NCBI RefSeq assembly: GCF_014203665.1
Contig: NZ_JACHJN010000001.1
Location: 186,001-250,000 of the forward strand
Length of the DNA stretch: 64,000 bases
DNA from: Saccharothrix tamanrassetensis
Lineage (GTDB): Bacteria; Actinomycetota; Actinomycetes; Mycobacteriales; Pseudonocardiaceae
Reading direction: 5' to 3'
Shown: piece after piece, positions 42,652 through 50,900 of the stretch
Numbering within the stretch: the stretch's first letter is position 1
Layout: each line of letters starts with the position of its first letter
Made by a program: the position numbers and the translations under genes
The notes under the pieces: model-generated
Database searches by the model: none
Seen by the model: only the letters and a program-made list of their open reading frames with translations
What the model was told of the DNA's origin: nothing

Positions 42652-43634
42652 TCCCGTTCGACTACCGGCGCGCAGTGGACGTCGACAGTGCAGTCGGCGC
42701 GGTCACGGATCCCGAGGTGGCGTTCCTGGCGGGCGGGACGAACCTGGTCGATCGGATGAAGCTCGGCGTCGCCGCGCCCCGCGTGCTGGTCGACATCAAC
42801 CGGCTGCCGTTGGACGAGGTCGAACAGCTACCGGACGGCGGGCTGAGGATCGGTGCGACGGTGCGCAACAGCGATCTGGCGGCCCACCCGATCGTGCGAC
42901 AGTTTTATCCCGTCCTGTCCCGCGCCCTGCTCTCCGGCGCGTCCGGGCAGCTGCGCAACCTCGCGACGACCGGCGGCAACCTGCTGCAACGCACCCGGTG
43001 CTCGTACTTCCAGGACGTTTCCACGCCGTGCAACAAGCGGGAGCCGGGCAGCGGCTGTTCGGCCATCGGCGGCTTCACCCGGCAGCACGCGATCCTCGGC
43101 GCGTCGGAGCACTGCGTCGCCACGCACCCGTCCGACATGGCGGTGGCGATGGCTGCGCTCGACGCCGAGGTGCTCGTGCGCGGTCCGGCTGGTCATCGCG
43201 TGGTGCCGGTGGTCGACCTGCACCGGCTGCCCGGTGACGAACCGCAGCGGGACACCGTGCTCTCGCCCGCCGACTTGATCACCGCTGTGGATCTGCCGCC
43301 GTTGCCGCCGGGCTCCCGGTCGCTGTACCGGAAGGTCCGCGACCGGGCGTCCTTCGCGTTCGCGCTCGTGTCCGTCGCGGCCGTGCTGCGGGTCGAGCAG
43401 GGCGTCGTGCGGGACGTCCGGATCGCGCTCGGCGGAGTGGCGCACAAGCCGTGGCGGGCGCGGCGCGCCGAGGACGTGCTGCGCGGCTCGCCGGTCGGTG
43501 ACGACGTGTTCCGCCGTGCCGCCGAGGCCGAGCTGGCCGATGCGAAACCGTTGGGCGACAACGCGTTCAAGGTGCCGCTGGCGCGCAACACGGTGGTGTC
43601 CGCGCTGCGTGAGCTGAGCCGGGAGGAACGATGA
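42648..43634 (+). CDS. Molybdenum oxidoreductase, FAD subunit (YagS-like)
   Basis: A 328-residue medium subunit. The FAD loops AGGTNLVDRM and ATTGGNLLQRTRCS are typical. The insertion with Cys residues TRCSYF ... TPCNKREPGSGCSA is the extra [4Fe-4S] site found in YagS and 4-hydroxybenzoyl-CoA reductase type subunits rather than in xanthine dehydrogenases. It passes electrons to the final acceptor. Coupled by GTGA upstream and ATGA downstream. Confidence 0.94.
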   Translation: MIPFDYRRAVDVDSAVGAVTDPEVAFLAGGTNLVDRMKLGVAAPRVLVDINRLPLDEVEQLPDGGLRIGATVRNSDLAAHPIVRQFYPVLSRALLSGASGQLRNLATTGGNLLQRTRCSYFQDVSTPCNKREPGSGCSAIGGFTRQHAILGASEHCVATHPSDMAVAMAALDAEVLVRGPAGHRVVPVVDLHRLPGDEPQRDTVLSPADLITAVDLPPLPPGSRSLYRKVRDRASFAFALVSVAAVLRVEQGVVRDVRIALGGVAHKPWRARRAEDVLRGSPVGDDVFRRAAEAELADAKPLGDNAFKVPLARNTVVSALRELSREER

Positions 43635-45715
43635 CGGAACTGCCGCGGCCCCGCGTGCTGGGCCGGTCGCCCCGCCGGGTCGACGGGCCGGCCAAGGTCA
43701 CCGGCACCGCGCCCTACGCGGGCGACCAACCGGTGCCGGATCCCGCGTACCTGCACCTCGTGCAGTCCGACGTGGCCCGCGGCGTGGTGACGTCCGTCGA
43801 CACCGCTGCCGCGCTGGAACTCGACGGCGTGCTCGAGGTGCTGACCCCGGACAACGCCCCACGCCTGGCCTCGACCGACGACGCCGAGCTGGCGGCGTTG
43901 CAGTCCCACGAAGTGAGCTTCCGCGGCCAGGTCGTCGCCGCCGTCGTGGCACGCACACCCGAGATCGCCCGACACGCGGCGTCACTCGTGCGCGTGGAGA
44001 TCGACCGCCTCCCCCACGACACGCACCTGAGCGCCGACCGCGACGACCTCTACGCCCCGGAACAGGTGAACGGCGGCTTCGACACCGACACCTCCCAAGG
44101 CGACCTCGAACGGGGACTGGCCGCAGCGTCGTTCACCCTCGACCAGACCTACTCCACCGCTTGGTACAACAACAATCCGATGGAGCCGCACACCACCACG
44201 GCGGTGTGGTCGGACGGCGAACTGCTCCTCTACGAATCCACGCAAGGCGTGCACACCACGCGTGAGTCCGCTGCGACGACCCTGGGGTTGGCGCCGGAGC
44301 GGGTGCGCGTCGTCTCGCCGCACGTCGGTGGCGGGTTCGGGTCCAAGGGCACCCCGCACGTGCACACGATCCTCACCGCGATGGCGGCCCAGGCGGTACC
44401 CGGCACGCCGGTGAAGCTGGCCGTGACCAGGCAGCAGATGTTCTCCCTCGTCGGCTACCGGACACCGACGATCCAACGGGTGCGCCTCGGCTGTGACGAC
44501 GACGGGCGGCTCACGGCCGTCGCGCTCGACGCGGTGGGCCAGACCTCGCGCATCAAGGAGTTCGCCGAGCAGACCGCGGTGCCGAGCCGGATCATGTACG
44601 CCGCACCGCACCGCCGCACGACCCACCGGCTGGCCGAGCTGGACGTGCCGGTGCCGGCGTGGATGCGCGCGCCCGGCGAGTGCCCCGGCATGTTCGGACC
44701 GGAGGTCGCCGTGGACGAGCTGGCGATCGCCTGCGGCGTGGACCCGGTGGAGTTCCGCATCCGCAACGAACCCGACGTGGAACCCGAGTCGGGCAAGCCG
44801 TTCTCCACCCGCAACCTGGTCGCGTGCCTGCGGGAGGGGGCGGAGGCGTTCGGCTGGGCGGACCGCGACCCGAGGCCGGGTGTCCGGGAGGAGTCCGGCT
44901 GGCTGGTGGGGACCGGGGTGGCGGCGTCGCTCTACCCGGTCAACCGGTCGCCGGGTTCCAGGGCCACGATCCGCTGCACCGCGCCGGGGCGCTACCGGGT
45001 CGAGATCGGTGCGGCGGACCTCGGCACCGGCACGTGGACCTCGCTCGCGCAGATCGCCGCCGACGCGCTGGGCGTCGACTTCCCCGACGTGGAGCTGCGG
45101 ATCGGCGACACGGCACTGCCGAAGGCGACCGTGGCGGGCGGGTCGTCCGGCATGACCTCGTGGGGTTCCACGGTGGTGGCGGCGGCCGAGGCGTTCCGCG
45201 CGAAGTTCGGCGACCGGGCCGGGGTCGGTGACGAGGCCGGTGCGTCGATGCCGGAGGACGACAGTTCGGACGAGTACGCGATGCACGCGTTCGGCGCGCA
45301 GTTCGCCGAGGTCCGGGTGCACGTCGACACCGGCGAGGTGCGGGTGCCCCGGCTACTCGGCGTGTTCGCCGTCGGACGCGTGGTGAACCCGCGGTTGGCG
45401 CGGTCGCAGCTCATCGGTGGCATGACCATGGGCCTGTCCATGGCGTTGCACGAACAAAGCGTGCTGGACGAGCGGTTCGGGCACGTGGTCAACCACGACT
45501 TCGCCGAGTACCACATCGCCACCAACCGCGACGTGCCGAACGTGGAGGCGCGCTGGATCGACGAACACGACCCGCACACCAACCCCATGGGCACGAAGGG
45601 CGTCGGCGAGATCGGCATCGTCGGCACCGCCGCCGCGATCGTCAACGCGGCCCACCACGCCACCGGCATCCGGGTCAGGGACCTGCCGTTGACCTTGGAC
45701 CACTTCCTGCGCTGA
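43631..45715 (+). CDS. Molybdenum oxidoreductase, molybdopterin subunit (YagR-like)
   Basis: A 694-residue large subunit. VTGTAPYAGD, GGGFGSKGT and the catalytic Glu660 in GTKGVGEIG are all present, so the enzyme should be active. The loop AWMRAPGECPG lacks the AYxCSFR signature of CO dehydrogenase. Together with the YagS-type FAD subunit this points to an aldehyde or aromatic-compound oxidase. It hydroxylates or oxidises substrates with water as the oxygen source. No XdhC-type sulfurating chaperone lies next to it, so one must be supplied from elsewhere. Substrate not predictable. Confidence 0.94.
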   Translation: MTELPRPRVLGRSPRRVDGPAKVTGTAPYAGDQPVPDPAYLHLVQSDVARGVVTSVDTAAALELDGVLEVLTPDNAPRLASTDDAELAALQSHEVSFRGQVVAAVVARTPEIARHAASLVRVEIDRLPHDTHLSADRDDLYAPEQVNGGFDTDTSQGDLERGLAAASFTLDQTYSTAWYNNNPMEPHTTTAVWSDGELLLYESTQGVHTTRESAATTLGLAPERVRVVSPHVGGGFGSKGTPHVHTILTAMAAQAVPGTPVKLAVTRQQMFSLVGYRTPTIQRVRLGCDDDGRLTAVALDAVGQTSRIKEFAEQTAVPSRIMYAAPHRRTTHRLAELDVPVPAWMRAPGECPGMFGPEVAVDELAIACGVDPVEFRIRNEPDVEPESGKPFSTRNLVACLREGAEAFGWADRDPRPGVREESGWLVGTGVAASLYPVNRSPGSRATIRCTAPGRYRVEIGAADLGTGTWTSLAQIAADALGVDFPDVELRIGDTALPKATVAGGSSGMTSWGSTVVAAAEAFRAKFGDRAGVGDEAGASMPEDDSSDEYAMHAFGAQFAEVRVHVDTGEVRVPRLLGVFAVGRVVNPRLARSQLIGGMTMGLSMALHEQSVLDERFGHVVNHDFAEYHIATNRDVPNVEARWIDEHDPHTNPMGTKGVGEIGIVGTAAAIVNAAHHATGIRVRDLPLTLDHFLR

Positions 45716-45766
45716 CCCGGACGACGAACGGTGGTGCGCCCCCAGCGGGCGACTACGACGGGACGA

Positions 45767-45967
45767 CTACGACTTGGGCGGCTCCGAGGCGGGCGGCTCC
45801 GAGGTAGGTCGGGTGAGACCCAGCTCGGCCGACTCCTCCTCGTCGGCGAACTCCGGATCCCGCCACTCCTCGGCCCGCGTCGGCCCGCCGGCTCGCAGTT
45901 CGTTCTCGACCTCCTGCTTGAGCTTGTCGTCCAGCTTCGGGCCGTGCTGTGCGCTGCCTCGTTCCAC
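45767..45967 (-). CDS. Small conserved acidic protein
   Basis: A 66-residue protein from a GTG at 45967 preceded by AGGAGG. It begins VERGSAQHGPKLDDKLKQEV and has RAEEWRDPEFADEE. The HGPKLDDxLKxE...EEWRDPE pattern recurs at the N-terminus of small actinomycete proteins, some of which add a DUF2795 domain absent here. Highly charged, probably unstructured. Convergent with the Mo-enzyme operon. Confidence 0.75.
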   Translation of the reverse strand: MERGSAQHGPKLDDKLKQEVENELRAGGPTRAEEWRDPEFADEEESAELGLTRPTSEPPASEPPKS

Positions 45968-46149
45968 TTCGACACCTCCTAGTCGGAACGCTCGGTGTAC
46001 CCACACGGCGGCCGATTCCACCTCTCCGCGGGTTGCATTCGCCTGAGCGTGACCCGTCCGCGCGGAGGATCTCGGGCAGTTCGAACCTGTGTGCGCCCGC
46101 CGGGTTAGCATCGCGTGCTTACCGGGGTGGCCGACGGGGGAGGCGACGA

Positions 46150-49100
46150 GTGGTTCGCGGGTCGTCTGACGTCGACACGTCGGTCGCCGGGGTGGTCGAA
46201 GCCCGGTGGGGCGTCCGTCCCGAACCCGCGATCGCCCGGTACGGCGAGCCCGGCTGGCAGTGGTCGCCGATCCCGGTGGAGAAGCGGTGTCCCCGGTGTG
46301 ACGGGGAGTTGTACGGGCTCTACCGCTCGCACCCGCATCGCGGCAAGCAGCAGTTGCAGGCCGCAGTGGTGTGCGTGCGGTGCCCGGCGTCGTTCACGTT
46401 GCGCGCGTTGCAGTTGTCGCAGCGGTCGGTGCTGGGCGAGCTGCGGCCGGAGGCGGTCGCCCGCCGGGCCGCCGAGGACGCCCAGTTGGCGGCGTTGGCG
46501 CGGGAGACCGTGCCCGAGGTGCGGCGCCCGGCCCCGGTCGACGAACCCCCGGAAACGCCCCCGGAACCCGAACCCGACCAACCGGAGGAACCGGAACCCG
46601 GCGAGGAACCGGACCGACCGGTCGAACCGGTGCGTCCGGAAGAACCGGCTCGACCGGAGGAAGGGCCGGCCGCACGACCGGCGCGGCGGATGTCCACCAC
46701 CGTCATGGCGGCTCGGATCAGGTCGATCCTGGCCGGGTCCGAGGCGGTGCCGTCGGCCCCGGACGACCTGCCCGCGCTGCCGCCCGCCCTGGTCGACGCG
46801 GCCGGCGCGGAGCCGGTGTGGTGGTGCAAGACCACCGATCCGACGCTGAAGCCGCCCGCCGGCGTGACCGGTGGGCGCGTGATCATGCCGGACCGCCCGG
46901 AGTTCGACGGCCTGCGCGCCCTGCTCACCCAGGAGGGCGTGCCGCACCGGTCGATCCGGCACTGGCTGGAGCAGGAGACGGTCTCTTCGCTGAACGACCG
47001 CCTGCACGCCACCGCGTGGCTCTCCGAGGTCGGCGGCATCGTCCCGGAACGCTGCGAACCGGTCGGCGACGCCAAGGCGATGGCCGCCCGACTCGCCTTC
47101 GACCTGCTGTGGGACCTGCACGAGCCGACCCCGGCGAGAGCACCCGACCCGACGCCGGTGGACCGGCTGGTGCCGCCGGAGTGGCTGCCGTTCCTGCCGT
47201 TCCCGGTGCTCAACCCCGCCCAGGCGCAGGCCGCGCCGCGCATCCTGGACGACGACTCGCACCTGCTGATCACCGCGCCCACCGGAGCGGGCAAGACCGC
47301 GATCGGGATGCTGGCGGTGCTCAAGACCATCCTGGAGGAGGGTCGCAAGGCTGCGTGGCTGGTGCCGCAGCGGTCGCTGACCGACGAGCTCGACCGCGAG
47401 CTGGAGACCTGGCGCGCGCAGGGCCTGCGGGTGGAACGCCTCTCCGGCGAGTACGCGGTCGACGTGGAACGGGTCCGGGCGGCGGACCTGTGGGTGGCCA
47501 CGACGGAGAAGTTCGAGGCGATCTGCCGGGCGGCGTCGCTGCAGGCCGCGCTGGGCGAGGTCGGCTGCATGGTGGTCGACGAGATCCACCTGCTCGGCAC
47601 CCCCGGCCGGGGCGCGCTGCTGGAGGCGCTGCTGGCGCGGGTGCGCGGGGCGGACTCCCCGGTGCGGATCGTCGGCCTGTCGGCGACCGTCTCCAACGCC
47701 GCCGAGGTCGCCGAGTGGCTGGAGGCGGAGCTGGTCGCGACCGGCTGGCGGCCGTCCCGGGTGACCTGGCAGCTGCCGACCGTGCCCGCCGGGTCCGGGT
47801 ACGCCGCGAACGCCCGCCTGCGCGAGCAGGTGGTGATCGACCTGACCGCCCGGCACACCGCCGAGCAGGGCAGCGTGCTGGTGTTCTGCGGCTCCAAGCG
47901 CAACGTCCGGTCCACCGCGATGGCGATCGCCGCCGACCGGGGCGCACCGGTCCACACCGTGGCGGCGGACGACGTGGACGGGTTGACCAAGGTGTGCGCG
48001 GAGGTCGGCGTCCGCCTGCACTACGCCGACTACGAGCACAAGCACGCCGCCGAACGGGCCTTCCGGGAACGTCAGGCGGACGTCCTGGTCGCCACCTCCA
48101 CGGTCGCGGCGGGCGTCAACCTGCCCGCCCGCGCGGTCATCGTCCGCGACACGACGGTCGGCGGCGACACCATGGACACCTCGATGGTGCTCCAGATGTT
48201 CGGCCGGGCGGGGCGGATCGGGGCCGGGGAGACCGAGGGCTGGTCGTACCTGGTGGTGGACGAGCACCAGCGGGCGGCGTGGCAGACCAGGCTGGTGGCC
48301 GGGTACTCGGTCTACTCGCGGATCCACGAGAGCCTGCCCGACCACGTGCTGGCCGAGGTGTTGCAGGGCCGCATCACGAGCCTGGCGGACGCCGAGGCGT
48401 GGTGGGTGGAGACGCTGGCCTACGCGCAGGGCGACGACGCGCTGCAACCCGTGCAGGACGCGGTGTCGTTCCTGGTCGACGAAGGCCACCTGACGGCCCG
48501 GCCGGACGGCGCGCTGGCGATCACCGACCTGGGCCGCCTCACCGCCCGGATGATGGTGTCCACGCACGCCGGCCACCGGCTGCGGTACGCGCTGCGCCTG
48601 CTGCCCGTGCCGCCGGACCCGGACGCCGCCGAGGACGCGCTGACCCTGGTGCTGTCCGTCGCGGTGCGCGACCTGGCGGCCATCCCGGTGCCCGACCAGG
48701 TCCGGCCCGCCGTGGCGACGGTGATCAAGGCGGGCGGGCGCACGTCCCGGATCACCCACACCGCGTCGGTGAAGGGCCTCGGTTCGCAGACCACCACCGC
48801 ACCCGGCGACCTGGCCCGCGCCGGGCTGCTGCTGGCCACCCGGTCGCCGCACCTGTTCGCGCACGCCAGGCCCGGCCGCCGGGTCGCGGCGGGCATCCCG
48901 CTGTCCACCCTGTACCCGGTGTTCGAGCAGGCCCCGCGCTACCTGTCGTGGCTGGCGGCGCAGGGCGTGCTGGGCACCGTGCACCCGTGGATCGCGATCG
49001 TCGCGGCGGACCTGGACCACCGGCTGCGCTGGCGGCACCTCGCGCCGGGGCGCGGCGGGGGCCGGCTGCTGTGGCTGTGCGAGCAGATGGCCACCCGTGC

Positions 49101-49557
49101 CCGCGCCCACGACCTGGTGCCGGAGATGTGGCGCTCGGCGGTGGCGCGTGGCGTCCGCTCCCCCGACTGGCCGCCCGGCCGCCCACCCGCCGAATGCGAG
49201 CTCGACCAGGCCGGTTACACGGCCCTGCTCCGGGAACGCACCACCACCGCGTCGCTGACCGTCCACGACGACCACGCGACGGTCGCCGGCACGGTCGCGG
49301 CGGTGGCCGTCACCTGGCGCGGCAAGCACCACAGCCCGCCCACCGCCACGAAGGCGACCGTGGACCTGGCCTTCCCCGATGCGCCGGACGAGCCGGACAC
49401 GGGCGTCGCGGTGTTCACGCGGCGCGGCGACTACCGCGCCACCGGCTGGCTGTCCTCGTACGACGCCCTGACCGCGGACGACCCGCCACCACCGCCCAAG
49501 CCGTCCCGCCGGGGACTCGGCGCGGTACCGGGTCTCGGGGCCCGACGACCGGGCTGA
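46150..49557 (+). CDS. Ski2-like DExH helicase with N-terminal zinc ribbon
   Basis: A 1135-residue SF2 helicase. Residues 47-78 form a four-Cys zinc ribbon (Cys47, Cys50, Cys75, Cys78). A Pro/Glu/Arg-rich linker (128-180) follows. Helicase motifs: Walker A TAPTGAGKT (375-383), DEIH box 477-480 (VVDEIHLLG), LSATVSN, ATSTVAAGVNLPAR, QMFGRAGRIG. The C-terminal 450 residues contain winged-helix and ratchet-like regions as in Hel308/Ski2, ending in a small domain of unknown fold. GTG at 46150 has GGAGG upstream. It is transcribed alone; no nuclease or methylase is adjacent. It may act in RNA or DNA repair, or in phage defence; nothing decides. Confidence 0.85.
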   Translation: MVRGSSDVDTSVAGVVEARWGVRPEPAIARYGEPGWQWSPIPVEKRCPRCDGELYGLYRSHPHRGKQQLQAAVVCVRCPASFTLRALQLSQRSVLGELRPEAVARRAAEDAQLAALARETVPEVRRPAPVDEPPETPPEPEPDQPEEPEPGEEPDRPVEPVRPEEPARPEEGPAARPARRMSTTVMAARIRSILAGSEAVPSAPDDLPALPPALVDAAGAEPVWWCKTTDPTLKPPAGVTGGRVIMPDRPEFDGLRALLTQEGVPHRSIRHWLEQETVSSLNDRLHATAWLSEVGGIVPERCEPVGDAKAMAARLAFDLLWDLHEPTPARAPDPTPVDRLVPPEWLPFLPFPVLNPAQAQAAPRILDDDSHLLITAPTGAGKTAIGMLAVLKTILEEGRKAAWLVPQRSLTDELDRELETWRAQGLRVERLSGEYAVDVERVRAADLWVATTEKFEAICRAASLQAALGEVGCMVVDEIHLLGTPGRGALLEALLARVRGADSPVRIVGLSATVSNAAEVAEWLEAELVATGWRPSRVTWQLPTVPAGSGYAANARLREQVVIDLTARHTAEQGSVLVFCGSKRNVRSTAMAIAADRGAPVHTVAADDVDGLTKVCAEVGVRLHYADYEHKHAAERAFRERQADVLVATSTVAAGVNLPARAVIVRDTTVGGDTMDTSMVLQMFGRAGRIGAGETEGWSYLVVDEHQRAAWQTRLVAGYSVYSRIHESLPDHVLAEVLQGRITSLADAEAWWVETLAYAQGDDALQPVQDAVSFLVDEGHLTARPDGALAITDLGRLTARMMVSTHAGHRLRYALRLLPVPPDPDAAEDALTLVLSVAVRDLAAIPVPDQVRPAVATVIKAGGRTSRITHTASVKGLGSQTTTAPGDLARAGLLLATRSPHLFAHARPGRRVAAGIPLSTLYPVFEQAPRYLSWLAAQGVLGTVHPWIAIVAADLDHRLRWRHLAPGRGGGRLLWLCEQMATRARAHDLVPEMWRSAVARGVRSPDWPPGRPPAECELDQAGYTALLRERTTTASLTVHDDHATVAGTVAAVAVTWRGKHHSPPTATKATVDLAFPDAPDEPDTGVAVFTRRGDYRATGWLSSYDALTADDPPPPPKPSRRGLGAVPGLGARRPG

Positions 49558-49623
49558 CAGCCGCACGGCTTCGGCCGCCTCCTGCTGCGCCGGGACGTGC
49601 TCGCCGCCACCCGCGCGGACAGC

Positions 49624-50160
49624 TCAGCTCGCGGGACGGGTCATCGTCGCGATCTCGGCCGACACGGTGATGGGGGTCGCCGGGTCCGGTGGTCTGACGG
49701 TCGGTGCGGACACGATGCGGATGGTCGCCACCGTGCCGGCGGTCCGGACGCAGTACAGCGACGCCCGAACCCGCACCCACGCGGTCGAGTAGCCGGCGGC
49801 CGGACAGGCGCGCGGGTCGGCGGACGTCGTCTCGGCGATCTCGGCGTCGGCGGGCAACAGGTGGCACCACGTCCAGCGACCGTTGCGGGGATCGGCTCCG
49901 GCCCGAGGACCAGCTCCAGCGGCGTCACCGGAGCAGCCGGCGGGGTGGACGTCGGCACGTTCGGCGGCAACTGCGACGGCCGTTGGCCGGGAGGCCGCTC
50001 CGCGGTCGGCGTGGTGCTCCGCGCGCGGGTCGCCGGCACGGTGGTGGTCAGCACTGGGGTAGTCGACGCAGCGGTGATCGACACAGGGCCGGTCGGCGAC
50101 CGCCTCGGCGTCAGGAGCACCGGCGCGGCCGTGGTGAAGTACCACGAACGGCGGCGACGG
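49624..50160 (-). pseudogene. Frameshifted Pro/Thr-rich protein gene
   Basis: Two coding-like readings meet near 49880-49900. Upstream (to about 50127) one frame gives a Pro/Thr-rich stretch: STTPVLTTTVPATRARSTTP, then PPNVPTSTPPAAPVTPLELV. Downstream another frame gives HLLPADAEIAETTSADPRAC and ATIRIVSAPTVRPPDPATPI, ending at a stop at 49624. The joined product looks like an exported or surface protein with a linker and a Cys-containing domain, but no signal peptide or membrane helix precedes it. A frameshift or a base-call error would explain it. Confidence 0.4.
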
Positions 50161-50790
50161 TCATAGGTACGCCGACACCTTCGACAGCACCACGTCCGGC
50201 GGGTCGACCGCCGAGTCGACGACCAGGTGCGGCTCGTCCCAGCTCTCCCAGAGGCCCTTCATCCGCAGGACGTGCTCCCACGACACGGTCGGGTGCCAGC
50301 CGGGGATGCCCCGCACCCGACCTTCGACGCGTCCGCGCTGCGCCCGTTCGTCGGAGCACACGCACTCGACGCCCACGAACTCACCGCCCAGGCTCTCCGC
50401 CCGCAACCGCAACCGCGACCGGGTCTCGCGGCGATGGCCGGTCGCGTCCACGATCACGTCCAGCCTGAGTCCCAGCCGGCGTGCCGCCGTTCGACCGGCC
50501 CGCCCACGGCCTTTATCAGGCCCAGGACCAGGTGCTCGGGCCGCACCGCGATTTCGGCCAGCCGGTCGGCTTCGGTCGGACGACGCCGCTGTCGGCCGTG
50601 GACTCCGGCGAGAGCGGATCCGGCACGGTGGCATACCGGGAGCTGTCTGCCGCGCGCCCCGGCGACGCCATCGGCCTCGGCGAGGCGGGCCAACAGCTCA
50701 CCGACCACGACCGACCGGTCTGGTGCGATCAGCGCGGCTGCCGATTCGTGCAACGGGAGGTCTGCCACCCGCCGCAGCCTAGTGTTCGAC
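50161..50790 (-). pseudogene. Remnant of a P-loop (AAA_33-type) kinase gene
   Basis: The last 105 codons (from about 50475) read as the C-terminal half of a predicted nucleoside/polynucleotide kinase: LRLDVIVDATGHRRETRSRL (the Val-Asp-Ala-Thr motif), then ESLGGEFVGVECVCSDERAQ and IPGWHPTVSWEHVLRM. The part that should hold the P-loop is in a different frame (ESAAALIAPDRSVVVGELLA, RLAEADGVAGARG) and has no Gly-x-x-x-x-Gly-Lys-Ser/Thr. So the gene is broken and lacks its ATP site. It lies next to another frameshifted gene, marking this as a decaying interval. Confidence 0.55.
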
Positions 50791-50900
50791 ACGTCGCCGG
50801 CCGATTCCCGAGGGCAGGAGCGTTCGGCCATGGTGCGTTCATCTCGAAGTCGCTTGTATGGGTTACAAAGCGCGCGCCCATCGTCGAGGTTGGAGGCCCC

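Noticed and set aside
43631-45715. CO dehydrogenase large subunit
   Set aside because: The active-site loop reads AWMRAPGECPG instead of AYxCSFR, and the FAD subunit has the extra Cys-rich insert of YagS-like enzymes.
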